A stretch of 64,000 nucleotides of DNA, from assembly GCF_005869225.1 (NCBI RefSeq), contig NZ_SWFP01000010.1, positions 1 to 64,000 of the forward strand, given 5' to 3'. Shown here piece after piece: positions 26,776 through 36,116 of this stretch. The notes beneath the pieces are model-generated. The model worked only from the letters and a program-made list of their open reading frames with translations. It had not been told where the DNA came from and did not search any database. This DNA comes from Dyadobacter bucti. Its GTDB lineage: Bacteria > Bacteroidota > Bacteroidia > Cytophagales > Spirosomataceae. Position numbers and translations under genes: made by a program. Positions within the stretch are counted from its first letter, which is position 1. Every line of letters begins with the position of its first letter.

Positions 26776-27852
26776 TTATGCCTTTACTGACTTGGGTGCA
26801 GGTGTAAGCACTGTTCTGAAATAAGTAAAAATAAGCGCGATCAATAATCCTGCCAACACACCGATTTTGGCTCTGCGTTTGTCCTCAGACTTCATGTCCA
26901 GAGGTACTTTCACACCTTCGATCTCTGTAAAAAGCGGCGCTTCCCGGACCAGCGATATTCGCATTTTTTCGGCCTGGGCCATCGCTTCGTAATACAGCTG
27001 CTGAAGAAATGCAGACTTCCGTTCCATGCTATTGGCCGAAATTTTAGCCTCAGGCATGATGATCTGCTGGCTGTAATCCAGCTGTTTGGCAAGTTTGTGT
27101 TCTGCAATTCCAAGAACCAGGGCCAGCGAATCCGCACGATGCTGAAGCAAGCGTAACGTTTTGCGTGTTTTCTGGGTCTGATTTTCGGTATACATCTCTT
27201 CGACGGTTTTCAAGAGAGTTGTAACCCATAACCCGGCCAGGTTTTCGTTTTCCATGGAAGTGGAAATCGAAATGAAGGAAGATTTACGGTCCAGAGACCC
27301 GATTTCCGTCGATCCGCCGGCTTTTTTAACAATTTCATTTAAAACAATCCTTGAATTCTTATCCAGCTTCTTAAGGTCATTTGATTGGAAATGGAAGTTC
27401 TGCATGTCAGGCCTTTCTTTCCACTCTGTTGTTTTTATCCCGCTGGAATCAATGAAGAAATTAGCAAAAATCATTTTATTGCCGTTCACTGTAACCTCTT
27501 TCATAAGGTTCCTTTCCAGTACAGGCCGGGATTTTACGAAGTAGAAGAAGTTTTCACCTGTAAAAATATTTGCGTCCGGCTGGGAACCCAGGCCAAGCAA
27601 ACCCGCTACATCGCCAAGCCCGGAAGACTGGCTCCCACCTCCCAGGTTAAAAACCACGTTGGCTTCGTACTTGTTAGCGGTTTTCATGTAAGTGTCCATC
27701 GCATAGCCGATCCCAAACCCGATAATAGGAAAAAGCAGGATAATCTTCCAGTTTCGGAAAATTGCGGTTTTTACTACCAGAACTTTTTCAATGACATCAT
27801 TAGGTGTCAGCTCGTCATCCGGTATGTGTTGTGTGGTTGTGGTCGTCGACAT
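26776..27852 (-). CDS. Wzz/chain-length-determinant-like protein
   Basis: A 358-residue protein with two membrane helices, at about 36-52 (IILLFPIIGFGIGYAMD) and about 330-346, enclosing a periplasmic alpha/beta and coiled-coil domain (SLALVLGIAEHKLAKQL region). This is the Wzz/KpsE-type polysaccharide co-polymerase layout. No C-terminal tyrosine kinase is fused, and no Tyr-rich tail is seen. It starts one base after the wza-like stop; together they bridge inner and outer membrane. Confidence 0.8.
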   Translation of the reverse strand: MSTTTTTQHIPDDELTPNDVIEKVLVVKTAIFRNWKIILLFPIIGFGIGYAMDTYMKTANKYEANVVFNLGGGSQSSGLGDVAGLLGLGSQPDANIFTGENFFYFVKSRPVLERNLMKEVTVNGNKMIFANFFIDSSGIKTTEWKERPDMQNFHFQSNDLKKLDKNSRIVLNEIVKKAGGSTEIGSLDRKSSFISISTSMENENLAGLWVTTLLKTVEEMYTENQTQKTRKTLRLLQHRADSLALVLGIAEHKLAKQLDYSQQIIMPEAKISANSMERKSAFLQQLYYEAMAQAEKMRISLVREAPLFTEIEGVKVPLDMKSEDKRRAKIGVLAGLLIALIFTYFRTVLTPAPKSVKA

Positions 27853-27853
27853 T

Positions 27854-30349
27854 TTAATTTAATGATCGGAAGGCGAGAATTGTTACAATTAATCCCATCA
27901 CTGAGCTCAGCAAGCCAGTTGCAGTTGAAATGGTCTGTTGTGGGTTAAGGACAGGTGCGGCCCGCACAGGTACGAAAATTTCAGATCCTGGCTCTACCCT
28001 GGGATATACATTGAAAAACAGATATCGTCTGGTACGGTCTACATTACCATTCGGATATTTGATGTAAGAGCTTTTTCTGAGCGACTGGGTCGTAAACCCG
28101 CCCGATTGAGAAATATAGTCCGAGAAACTCATTCCTTTCCCGTATTTAACGGTAGTCGGATAAAGCACAGATCCCGAAACCTGTACAGTTTCCAGTCTCT
28201 TCGGAATACGTATGATATCACCTTCCTGCACTACCAGATCTTCAAAAGACCCCGGACTTTTCAGAATATTTTTCAGTTTAATACCAATGGACTCTTCCTT
28301 TACATTAGCCTGATCGCCCAGGATCATGCCTTTTTTAATGCTCGTTTCAGTAACAGCGGCCTGATCGTAGTCGGTAGGCTCGTCGAGGCTTTTGATAATT
28401 GTTCTTCTGAGAAGAGTCGCACCTTCAGGATAAGCCAGCTCAGTGAGTCCGCCGGCTCTTTTGATGATGTCACTGATTTTATCATTTTTATTGATAATCG
28501 TGTAAGGTCCGTTAACCAGCACTTCGCCTTCGACAAAAACCGATTGCTGCTCAACATAATTAGGCGACTTGCGCACGGTAACCTGGTCAAATGGCATCAG
28601 TACAAAGTTCGATTCTTTGCTGTTCAGCGAGAGGTCTCTGTTAACGTTAAATTTAAAAACTTCGGATATCTGAGCGTTTGCAGCACCTGCCACACTGTTT
28701 CTTTTCCGTCTGATCACTTCTACTTCAGACGAGTAAGCTGATTCTTTAAGCCCGCCTGCCTGCACCAACAAATCTTCTAAGGTCATGTCCGCGGTGTACT
28801 GGAACTTACCGTCGTTCTCAGCAATTTTAGTATTGTTAACTTCCCCTTCAACGCTTACAAAGGCGGTTTCGGCCATGTCAAATCTTGATGGGACAATTAC
28901 CTGATCCAGCCTTGTCAGCATAAGGTCGGGAACTGTATTATTGACGATATCCGTATAATTGAGGGAAATATTCTGGATGGTAAGATCCTGACGGGTCCTG
29001 AGTACACTTACCCGGCCTACAAATGCATCTTCCCGAAGCCCCTGAGCATTCTCAACCAGCGCTTTAAGCGAAGGGCTGTTGTCCAGAGAATAATTGCCCG
29101 GCCTCATCACGGCACCTTCAATAGTAACCATATTTTCAAATCTGTCCAGGACAGTTTCTACATTGATGGAGTCCCCGGTGACAATATCAAAGGTAGGATA
29201 GTTCTGCTCGGCTACATCCAGAAGCCTCCTTTCCTTAGATGTTATACGCTGTATTTTAAGTCTTGCACGGTAAGCTTTGTCGCTGAATCCGCCGGAATAA
29301 CGGATGATGTCGCCCAGCTTTTCTTCCGTTTTCAACTCGTAAATGCCAGGCCTTTTGACCATCCCGGTAATTTCTGCCCTTTTCAAATAGTATCCGACTA
29401 CGATATTGTCGTTATCCTGCACGCGGACATCACCATCGATCTTGCCGTTGACCAGGTAATCGTAAATATCTATACGGGCCACAACCTTCCCGTCGCGAAC
29501 TACACGTACATCCCGGAAAGATCCGATTTCATTAGGGCCTCCTGCCTGATACAACGCGTTGAAAGCGGACGCAAGAGACGATAATTCGTAAGTTCCCGGA
29601 TTGATAACTTCTCCGGTAACAAATACTTTTACAGTCCTGATCTCGCCAAGGGTTACCTGTAGTTTCGTCCGGGCAGTTTCGCCTCCGGTACCTATCAATC
29701 CCGGGGTGAACTTCGAGAATTTGTCGATGAGTATCTTACGGACTTCTTCTATTGTTTTGCCCGCCACATATACGTTGCCCACACGCGGGATTGTGATAAA
29801 GCCGTCCCTGTTTACAAGGGTTTTATATGAACTTTCGGCGTAGTTATAAATGTAGATATTGAGTTCGTCGCCGGGTCCTAAAACATAGGTGCTGGGGGTG
29901 GCGATCTGCATATCAGGAATCGGGTCAAATTTTTTGTCTGCAAAAATAGAATACCCGTAAATTTTCTGACGAAACGCTTCTCTTTCCTGCTCTTCAGGAG
30001 AAAGTGTTGTAGATGTAGTTTGATTTACCTTACTCTGATCCGAGCCCTCTTTGGCCTGTGAATTGGGGTCTGCAGCTGTTTTTCCCTTATCATTTCCCTG
30101 GTTATCCGTCGATTGCGGATTGGCAGACTGAGGCTGGTTGGTGGTACCTGGCTGGTTTCCCGTGTTTGTCGGCGTATTTCCTCTTGGGTTGCCTGTGCCT
30201 TGTGTTCCCTGTGCCGCACCGTTACCGGCGGGAGCCTGGGAAGAAGGCAGCGAAGGTGTTATCTGGGATAAGGCAGGAAGGGAAAGAAGTAAACAGAAAA
30301 AATAGGGAAATATGTTTTTATAGTTTTTGGCCAATTTGAATGTGTTCAT
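27854..30349 (-). CDS. Wza-like polysaccharide export protein with SLBB repeats
   Basis: An 831-residue protein with a signal peptide (about 1-28) and a long low-complexity Gln/Asn/Pro/Gly/Thr linker (about 30-120). The poly-export domain starts at about 150 with YVLGPGDELNIYIYNYAESS, followed by repeated SLBB beta-grasp domains (VTGEVINPGTYEL, ITGMVKRPGIYEL, VEGEVLVNGPYTI, VSGSVLYPTTVKY). A C-terminal hydrophobic helix (about 805-828) would span a membrane. It forms the periplasmic/outer-membrane conduit. First gene of the locus and more than twice the size of E. coli Wza, which is usual in Bacteroidota. Confidence 0.88.
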   Translation of the reverse strand: MNTFKLAKNYKNIFPYFFCLLLSLPALSQITPSLPSSQAPAGNGAAQGTQGTGNPRGNTPTNTGNQPGTTNQPQSANPQSTDNQGNDKGKTAADPNSQAKEGSDQSKVNQTTSTTLSPEEQEREAFRQKIYGYSIFADKKFDPIPDMQIATPSTYVLGPGDELNIYIYNYAESSYKTLVNRDGFITIPRVGNVYVAGKTIEEVRKILIDKFSKFTPGLIGTGGETARTKLQVTLGEIRTVKVFVTGEVINPGTYELSSLASAFNALYQAGGPNEIGSFRDVRVVRDGKVVARIDIYDYLVNGKIDGDVRVQDNDNIVVGYYLKRAEITGMVKRPGIYELKTEEKLGDIIRYSGGFSDKAYRARLKIQRITSKERRLLDVAEQNYPTFDIVTGDSINVETVLDRFENMVTIEGAVMRPGNYSLDNSPSLKALVENAQGLREDAFVGRVSVLRTRQDLTIQNISLNYTDIVNNTVPDLMLTRLDQVIVPSRFDMAETAFVSVEGEVNNTKIAENDGKFQYTADMTLEDLLVQAGGLKESAYSSEVEVIRRKRNSVAGAANAQISEVFKFNVNRDLSLNSKESNFVLMPFDQVTVRKSPNYVEQQSVFVEGEVLVNGPYTIINKNDKISDIIKRAGGLTELAYPEGATLLRRTIIKSLDEPTDYDQAAVTETSIKKGMILGDQANVKEESIGIKLKNILKSPGSFEDLVVQEGDIIRIPKRLETVQVSGSVLYPTTVKYGKGMSFSDYISQSGGFTTQSLRKSSYIKYPNGNVDRTRRYLFFNVYPRVEPGSEIFVPVRAAPVLNPQQTISTATGLLSSVMGLIVTILAFRSLN

Positions 30350-30532
30350 AAGTAGTATTATTGTACCATTGAAATGCTGATCATTTATAAAAACTAAATA
30401 TCAGACCGTGTATTTTGGAATTTTTAATGCGGGCATAGTTGATGTCAGGATGTGTATAACATGGCAAAGTAAATTAGATTTTTCTTATTTTTAAAGAATT
30501 TATATTAAACCGGCCGGGACGGGGGCTGGTTA

Positions 30533-30540
30533 CAAAGTTA
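30533..30540 (-). promoter_or_regulatory. Possible -7 box of the polysaccharide operon (TAACTTTG)
   Basis: On the minus strand TAACTTTG matches TAnnTTTG, about 185 bases before the wza-like start, which would leave a long leader. No -33 element is evident at the expected place. The 272-base divergent gap to parE is A/T-rich and holds no gene. Confidence 0.25.
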
Positions 30541-30621
30541 TAACAGGGTAACGATAAATATTTAAAATTATTAAAATACAATATTCAAAATAAGGGATCC
30601 TCCTATAAGGATAATTATATT

Positions 30622-32493
30622 ATGGAAAGCACGAATGTTCAGTACGATGAGGATAGTATAAGGTCGTTGGATTGGAAGGAACACATCAGGCTGAGGCCGG
30701 GGATGTATATCGGGAAGCTGGGGGATGGCTCGTCGGTGGATGACGGGATCTATGTATTGGTCAAAGAGATTTTGGACAATTCCATTGATGAGCACATGAT
30801 GGGCAATGGAAAGACGATCGAGATCAAGATTTCAGAACACCGGGTAGAGGTAAGAGATTACGGGCGTGGCATTCCGTTGGGAAAAGTGGTCGATTGTGTT
30901 TCCAAAATTAATACCGGCGGTAAATACGATTCAGGCGCGTTCCAGAAATCTGTGGGGTTGAATGGAGTGGGTACAAAAGCTGTAAATGCGCTCTCACATT
31001 ACTTTAAAGTACAGTCTTATCGGGACGGGAAAACCAAAAATGCCGAGTTTCAGCAAGGAGGTTTGCTACATGAATCCAAAGAAGAAGCGTCGAATCAACG
31101 CAACGGTACACACGTGATCTTTGAACCAGACGGTACGATATTCAAGAATTTCAGGTACATACCGCAGTATCTGGACAACATGATCTGGAACTATTGCTAC
31201 CTGAACGCAGGACTGACCATCAATTTCAACGGGCAAAAGTATATTTCTCAGAACGGTTTGCTGGATCTGCTCCAGAGCAAATCTGATGCTGAATCTATCC
31301 GTTACCCGATCATTCATTTAAAAGGAGAAGACATCGAGTTTGCCATGACGCACGGCAACCAATACGGTGAAGAGTATTATTCATTTGTGAACGGCCAGTA
31401 TACGACTCAGGGCGGAACCCATCTCACCGCTTTCCGAGAGGCAGTTGTGCGGGCTGTACGGGAACACTTCGGTAAGGATTATGCGCCGGAAGATATCCGC
31501 TCATCCATCATCGCAGCCGTGGCGATCCGTGTGCAGGAGCCTGTGTTTGAGTCACAGACAAAAACAAAGCTCGGCTCAAACACTGTTTCCCCTGATCCAA
31601 ACAGCACTACCATCCGGACTTTTGTCAATGATTTTGTAAAAGAAAGGCTGGATAATTATCTGCACATGCATCCCGAGTCGAGAGACGCGATGAAAAAACG
31701 GATAGAGCAGTCGGAACGTGAGCGCAAGGAGTTGGCGGGAATCAAGAAGCTGGCCAACGATCGGGCCAAAAAAGCGAACTTACACAATAAAAAGCTGAGA
31801 GACTGCCGGTTGCATCTTACGGACCTGAAAAATGACTTGCGTTATGAAACAACACTTTTCATTACAGAAGGGGATTCTGCCAGCGGTTCGATCACAAAAT
31901 CCAGGAATATACAGACCCAGGCTGTTTTCAGTTTAAGGGGTAAGCCGTTAAATTGTTTCGGGCTGACCAAAAAGATCGTATATGAAAATGAAGAGTTCAA
32001 TTTGCTGCAGCATGCACTGGATATAGAAAACGGTGTAGAAAATCTCCGTTTTAACCGCATTGTGATCGCAACGGATGCCGATGTCGACGGAATGCACATC
32101 AGGTTGCTGCTCATGACATTTTTCCTTCAGTTTTTCCCCGATCTGGTGCGTAACGGCCATCTTTTCGTACTGGAGACTCCGCTCTTCCGGGTGAGAAATA
32201 AAAAGGAAACAATATATTGCTATTCAGCTGAGGAAAAGCAGGCTGCGATTGACAAGCTGGGGAGCAAACCCGAAATCACACGTTTTAAAGGTCTGGGTGA
32301 AATTTCGCCTGACGAGTTCGGGAAGTTCATCGGGGAGGATATGCTGGTAGAACCGGTGATTTTGCAGAAGGAGACTTCGATAAATAAATTGTTAAGCTAC
32401 TTTATGGGAAAGAATACACCTGAACGCCAGCGGTTTATTATTGATAACCTCAAAATCGAAAAGAATATTGAAGAGCTGGCGCTGGCAGGATAG
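30622..32493 (+). CDS. parE: DNA topoisomerase IV subunit B
   Basis: A 623-residue type IIA topoisomerase ATPase subunit. GHKL ATP site: EILDNSIDEHMMG, DYGRGIP and GLNGVGTKAVNALS. The transducer domain lies in the middle, and the Toprim domain shows LFITEGDSASGSI and DADVDGMHIRLL, with the C-terminal FKGLGEISPDEFGKF. The IRLRPGMYIGKLGDG start is typical of Bacteroidota ParE rather than GyrB. Its partner parC, often next door in this phylum, is not in the window; pheA follows after 116 bases. Confidence 0.9.
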   Translation: MESTNVQYDEDSIRSLDWKEHIRLRPGMYIGKLGDGSSVDDGIYVLVKEILDNSIDEHMMGNGKTIEIKISEHRVEVRDYGRGIPLGKVVDCVSKINTGGKYDSGAFQKSVGLNGVGTKAVNALSHYFKVQSYRDGKTKNAEFQQGGLLHESKEEASNQRNGTHVIFEPDGTIFKNFRYIPQYLDNMIWNYCYLNAGLTINFNGQKYISQNGLLDLLQSKSDAESIRYPIIHLKGEDIEFAMTHGNQYGEEYYSFVNGQYTTQGGTHLTAFREAVVRAVREHFGKDYAPEDIRSSIIAAVAIRVQEPVFESQTKTKLGSNTVSPDPNSTTIRTFVNDFVKERLDNYLHMHPESRDAMKKRIEQSERERKELAGIKKLANDRAKKANLHNKKLRDCRLHLTDLKNDLRYETTLFITEGDSASGSITKSRNIQTQAVFSLRGKPLNCFGLTKKIVYENEEFNLLQHALDIENGVENLRFNRIVIATDADVDGMHIRLLLMTFFLQFFPDLVRNGHLFVLETPLFRVRNKKETIYCYSAEEKQAAIDKLGSKPEITRFKGLGEISPDEFGKFIGEDMLVEPVILQKETSINKLLSYFMGKNTPERQRFIIDNLKIEKNIEELALAG

Positions 32494-32609
32494 CCATTGG
32501 TTTAGCTTATCTTTGGCCATTTAAAGTAATATCGGAAAAGGAAAGTCTTTACACGTTAAAATATGACCTCCTACTCCAATATGTACTGACATTTATACTA
32601 TACCTCTTT

Positions 32610-33683
32610 GTGGATTTACAAGATTTAAGAAACAGAATAGATAGCCTCGACGATCAGTTACTAACCGTCCTGAACGAGCGGATGGAGCTTGTGAAGAAGG
32701 TAGGAGACCTGAAAAGGTCGTCCCAATCCATTATTTATCGTCCTGAGCGGGAGAAGCAAATTCTCGACAGGCTGGAAAAGCGCAACAACGGCTTGCTGAC
32801 GCGTCAGGCTATTGATGCCATATTTTTTGAAATATTTGCCGTATCGCGTAACCTGGAATTGCCGGAAAGAGTCTCATACCTTGGCCCTGAGGGCAGTTTT
32901 ACACATCAGGCCGCCGAGAGCAGGTTTGGGGGAATGAGCGAATACCTGGTTTTGCCGACGATCCATTCCGTTTTCGAAAGCGTGGAAACAGGGCGTGCCA
33001 AATTCGGTGTGGTACCGGTGGAAAATAACCAGGAAGGTATTGTGATCGAAACGGTGGATTTTCTGCGCGAAAAAAATCTTTCGATCGTGGCTGAGGTGCT
33101 GCTCCCGGTCCATTTTACATTTGCCTCCCAGTCCGATACGTTGAAAGATATCAACCGAATTTATTCCAAAGACATAGCCTTCAGGCAATGCGGCAAGTTT
33201 ATCAGCGAATATCTGGAAGGGATGGGCATAGAGCTGATCCCGGTTGAATCTACTTCCAAAGCTGCCAAGCTTGCCTCGCAGGAAGTGGACGCTGCTGCGA
33301 TTTGCTCTTCTATCTCGGCGAGGCTATTTGGTGTGCCTATTCTTTATGATAACATTGAGGACAGCGACCAGAACAGGACCCGCTTTTTAATTCTCGCGAA
33401 GGATTTTCTGAATGTGAAAAGCGAGGACGACAAAACGACTATCATCGCAAATCTGCCTAATACCAACCGTCCGGGTGTACTGTACGAATTCCTGAAAGAT
33501 TTTAATGACAGAGGAATCAATCTCACCAAAATCGAAAGCAGGCCGTTGAGAGGTGAGGCTGCATTCAGAACATGGTTTCTCGTGGAATTTCTGGGCCATG
33601 TTCAGGATGAACCTGTGCAGGAGATCATGCACAAATATGGCACGCATCTGAAATGGCTGGGCAGTTACATCAGAGTTTCCTAG
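32610..33683 (+). CDS. pheA: Bifunctional chorismate mutase/prephenate dehydratase
   Basis: A 357-residue enzyme starting at GTG (32610), which gives the canonical DLQDLRNRIDSLDDQLL. Residues 1-85 are the AroQ-type chorismate mutase; 88-270 the prephenate dehydratase (VSYLGPEGSFTHQAA, the conserved TRF in DQNRTRFLIL); 280-357 an ACT domain with the Phe-binding motifs NRPGVLYEFL and KIESRP. It makes phenylpyruvate and is likely feedback-inhibited by phenylalanine. A 9-bp inverted repeat spans its stop codon (33658-33666 with 33685-33693) but lacks a T-run. Confidence 0.9.
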   Translation: MDLQDLRNRIDSLDDQLLTVLNERMELVKKVGDLKRSSQSIIYRPEREKQILDRLEKRNNGLLTRQAIDAIFFEIFAVSRNLELPERVSYLGPEGSFTHQAAESRFGGMSEYLVLPTIHSVFESVETGRAKFGVVPVENNQEGIVIETVDFLREKNLSIVAEVLLPVHFTFASQSDTLKDINRIYSKDIAFRQCGKFISEYLEGMGIELIPVESTSKAAKLASQEVDAAAICSSISARLFGVPILYDNIEDSDQNRTRFLILAKDFLNVKSEDDKTTIIANLPNTNRPGVLYEFLKDFNDRGINLTKIESRPLRGEAAFRTWFLVEFLGHVQDEPVQEIMHKYGTHLKWLGSYIRVS

Positions 33684-33702
33684 CAACTGCCCAACCGGCA
33701 AG

Positions 33703-34359
33703 CTACCACCAGCGATAGAAAACGCCGACGGATCCGCTTACTGTTGAAATGCCGTTTTCGATGTAATCATATTTATAGGTACTTCCGTCGTATTTTACGC
33801 GGACATCGATCCCGAAAGAGCCATCTTTTTTGAACAGAAATTTAGAACCGGCGCCTATACCATATTTAGGCGCCACTTTTTGGTTCTGCGACGCCAACGA
33901 TCCGTAAAAAACCGTGTAGTCCAGAATGCTGATCCCTCCACTTACCTGTAAATAAGGCTGTATTTTGGAGGTTTTGGGTAGCAAATGGTAATTGCCAAAA
34001 ACTTCAACAGGGTATTGCGACAGGGTACGGGTCTGTACTGCTGATATCGTTTCGTCACCGCTCTGATACAAAGCACGCGGAATCCGTTTTTCGAAATACG
34101 TCGATCCGATTTCTCCGCCTACTGAAAATGCATTTCTCAAAACCCATTCTATTGAAATCGAATAGTTTTGGAAAGAAGCTTTGTCGATATAGTTGCTTGA
34201 AAAAGATCCCAGCGGTGCTGCGCCCATAAAACGTGCGGTCGCGAGGTAATGCGTGTATCGTTCAAAAGGGGAGGGGAGCGTGTAGAGTTTCGGAGCATCC
34301 TGGGCGAAACCAGGCACAAATCCAGCAAGAAAAAGGGCTATTACTGCTATTTTTTTCAT
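33703..34359 (-). CDS. Outer-membrane beta-barrel protein
   Basis: A 218-residue protein with a signal peptide (cut after FAQ at about 20), then about eight alternating beta strands with aromatic girdles (for example YSISIEWVLRNAFSVGGEIG, YLQVSGGISILDYTVF), ending in an aromatic C-terminus (VFYRWW). This is an eight-stranded OmpX/OmpW-like barrel of unknown role. One base separates it from the DUF4136 lipoprotein gene, so the two are co-transcribed. Confidence 0.7.
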   Translation of the reverse strand: MKKIAVIALFLAGFVPGFAQDAPKLYTLPSPFERYTHYLATARFMGAAPLGSFSSNYIDKASFQNYSISIEWVLRNAFSVGGEIGSTYFEKRIPRALYQSGDETISAVQTRTLSQYPVEVFGNYHLLPKTSKIQPYLQVSGGISILDYTVFYGSLASQNQKVAPKYGIGAGSKFLFKKDGSFGIDVRVKYDGSTYKYDYIENGISTVSGSVGVFYRWW

Positions 34360-34360
34360 T

Positions 34361-34972
34361 TTAATTGATTTTTAAATAATTGGACTGCCCGAAAATTGAA
34401 TCCACCATTTTGTCGACAAGCTGTGACTGGCCAATACCGGAGCCACGGATCTGCGCATCCCAGATCACTTTATAAGTTTTGTCGACCGTGTTCGGATTTT
34501 TGAAATCAAGCATAGAAATCAGCCAGTAGCTTTCGGCAGTTTCGTAATAAGAATAATAGCTAGGGTAACCGAAGCCATAACCGCCGCCTCCCCAATAACC
34601 GCCGTAGTAAGAAGAAAGCGGCTGGGAAACCACATTCAGATAAGTATTGGTGATCCATGCAGCATTGATACCGACATCAGGATTGGCTTTCGGGCTTACA
34701 TATTCATACCCCATGCTTTCCATATTGGTAACAATCCTTTGCAGCAGGTCTCTGTCTATCTCATCAAGCGTCGTTCTCGATCTTCCGTTTTCCACAACCA
34801 GCACCGAATCTACAATACTGAAAGTTTTGTATTGCTTGTAATCAGCCGATTTATCATGATTGGTAGCATATACCAGCGACTCTTCGTTGGAAAGGTCCCC
34901 GATCGGGTCTTTTGAGCAGGAGGTTAATCCGAGGCTGGCTATCAGAATAATTAATGAAGCTTTTTTTAACAT
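34361..34972 (-). CDS. DUF4136 lipoprotein
   Basis: A 203-residue lipoprotein: LTSC lipobox with Cys at 19, then a DUF4136 domain (ADYKQYKTFSIVDSVL near its start, LLQRIVTNMESMGYEYV and PDVGINAAW in the middle). A Gly/Tyr-rich loop (about 120-145) lies in the second half. Envelope protein of unknown function. The next upstream gene is divergent, DinB at 35341; the 368 bases between (34973-35340) are A/T-rich with no gene I can support. Confidence 0.75.
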   Translation of the reverse strand: MLKKASLIILIASLGLTSCSKDPIGDLSNEESLVYATNHDKSADYKQYKTFSIVDSVLVVENGRSRTTLDEIDRDLLQRIVTNMESMGYEYVSPKANPDVGINAAWITNTYLNVVSQPLSSYYGGYWGGGGYGFGYPSYYSYYETAESYWLISMLDFKNPNTVDKTYKVIWDAQIRGSGIGQSQLVDKMVDSIFGQSNYLKIN

Positions 34973-35340
34973 TTTTTATCTTGTCTTTAAATGTGATAAA
35001 TAAACGAAATTTGAAATTGAAGATTTTATTTTTGTTTATTTCTATCCCCAATTTTTTTGATTTAAAACTGGCTCTGTTTTCATGACTACAATGAATGAAA
35101 ATTAGTTGTAAATTCTCCTGAAAACGTTTGCACGGTAATGATGGTAGCCTGCAAGTATCTCATGATGAACGTAAAAGACGAACTTCTAAGATCGGACAGA
35201 TGCTCAGAAACGCAAAATCTTGATTTTGGGACTGATAAAAGGAGTATGATTTTTGTTAAAATGTGTCTTTACTAAAATGGAAACTGCAATTATTTTGGTT
35301 CTAATAATCTAAATTCGCGATGAGCATATTATAAACCTAT

Positions 35341-35898
35341 ATGGAAACAAAAGAAGAGATTTTAAGAATAATAGATGTACTGAATGACACCTACGAAAGC
35401 GAAGAGGCATGGTATGGCCCTTCGGTAGTGGAAGCACTGCGCGACGTGACGCCGAAGATGGCTGAGGTAAGGCTGAGTACCAACACACACTCCATTGCCG
35501 AAATTGTTTACCATATGACCACGTGGCGGATATTCGCAGTACGGAAGATCCAGGGCGACGCTGAATTTGATATTAAGACGCAGGATAAAGACTGGAAGAA
35601 ATTTCCGGTTGTGGACGAATTTGAATGGGAGGCGATCCAGATGGAGCTGAGCCTTTCGCAGGAGGAGCTGATATCCGAGCTGGAGAAAATAGAAAGCGAT
35701 GCATTTTTGGAAGAATTCGTGCCGGGAAGGGACTATTCCTATTATACTTTGATCCATGGTGTGATCCAGCACGATGTTTATCATGCAGGCCAGATCGGGC
35801 TGATCAAGAAGGCTGTGAAGGGTATGCGGCTGGAAGAAGACGATTTTGGCGCTTACGACGACCGGTCTGATTTCGACAGCGGAACTGATTATTACTGA
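35341..35898 (+). CDS. DinB-superfamily protein
   Basis: A 185-residue four-helix-bundle protein. Metal-site histidines expected of the family are visible: H in EIVYHMTTW (about 58) and the pair in VIQHDVYHAGQIGLIKKA (about 142-147). Members are damage-inducible metalloenzymes or thiol transferases. The C-terminus is unusually acidic (EEDDFGAYDDRSDFDSGTD). Single gene. Confidence 0.75.
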   Translation: METKEEILRIIDVLNDTYESEEAWYGPSVVEALRDVTPKMAEVRLSTNTHSIAEIVYHMTTWRIFAVRKIQGDAEFDIKTQDKDWKKFPVVDEFEWEAIQMELSLSQEELISELEKIESDAFLEEFVPGRDYSYYTLIHGVIQHDVYHAGQIGLIKKAVKGMRLEEDDFGAYDDRSDFDSGTDYY

Positions 35899-35937
35899 TT
35901 TACTTGAATAAAATTTTGCAAATCTGCAAAATGCTTA

Positions 35938-36060
35938 TTGTTTATAACTTAAATTTTATATTTTGCATAATAATAGAGCGGATCATGTATGGAAGTACAG
36001 GCGCTTTAATGGTGTGGATATAGACGAAAAGGCTATTCGATATTTCGGATAGCTTTTTTT
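35938..36060 (+). ncRNA. Candidate short transcript before the two-component operon
   Basis: The A/T-rich stretch TTATATTTTGCATAATAATAG (35954-35974) resembles a -7 region, and about 60-90 bases later a hairpin with a T-run ends at 36060. The span between has no ORF. It may be a short leader RNA or the untranslated end of the DinB gene. Weak evidence only. Confidence 0.2.
36031..36060 (+). terminator. Rho-independent terminator
   Basis: GGCTATTCG pairs with CGGATAGCT (two G-T wobbles) around a 4-5-base loop, followed by a run of seven T. It isolates the response-regulator operon at 36117 from upstream transcription. Confidence 0.65.
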
Positions 36061-36116
36061 ATGAAAAGTCTGAAATCTGTGTAACATTTGACATCTCAAA
36101 CCGCCTAATCATCCCT

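Noticed and set aside
33658..33693. 9-bp inverted repeat at the end of pheA as a terminator
   Set aside because: The left arm is inside the coding sequence, the loop is 18 bases, and no T-run follows.
35162..35275. 37-codon plus-strand ORF before the DinB gene
   Set aside because: Too short, with no recognisable features and no supporting context.
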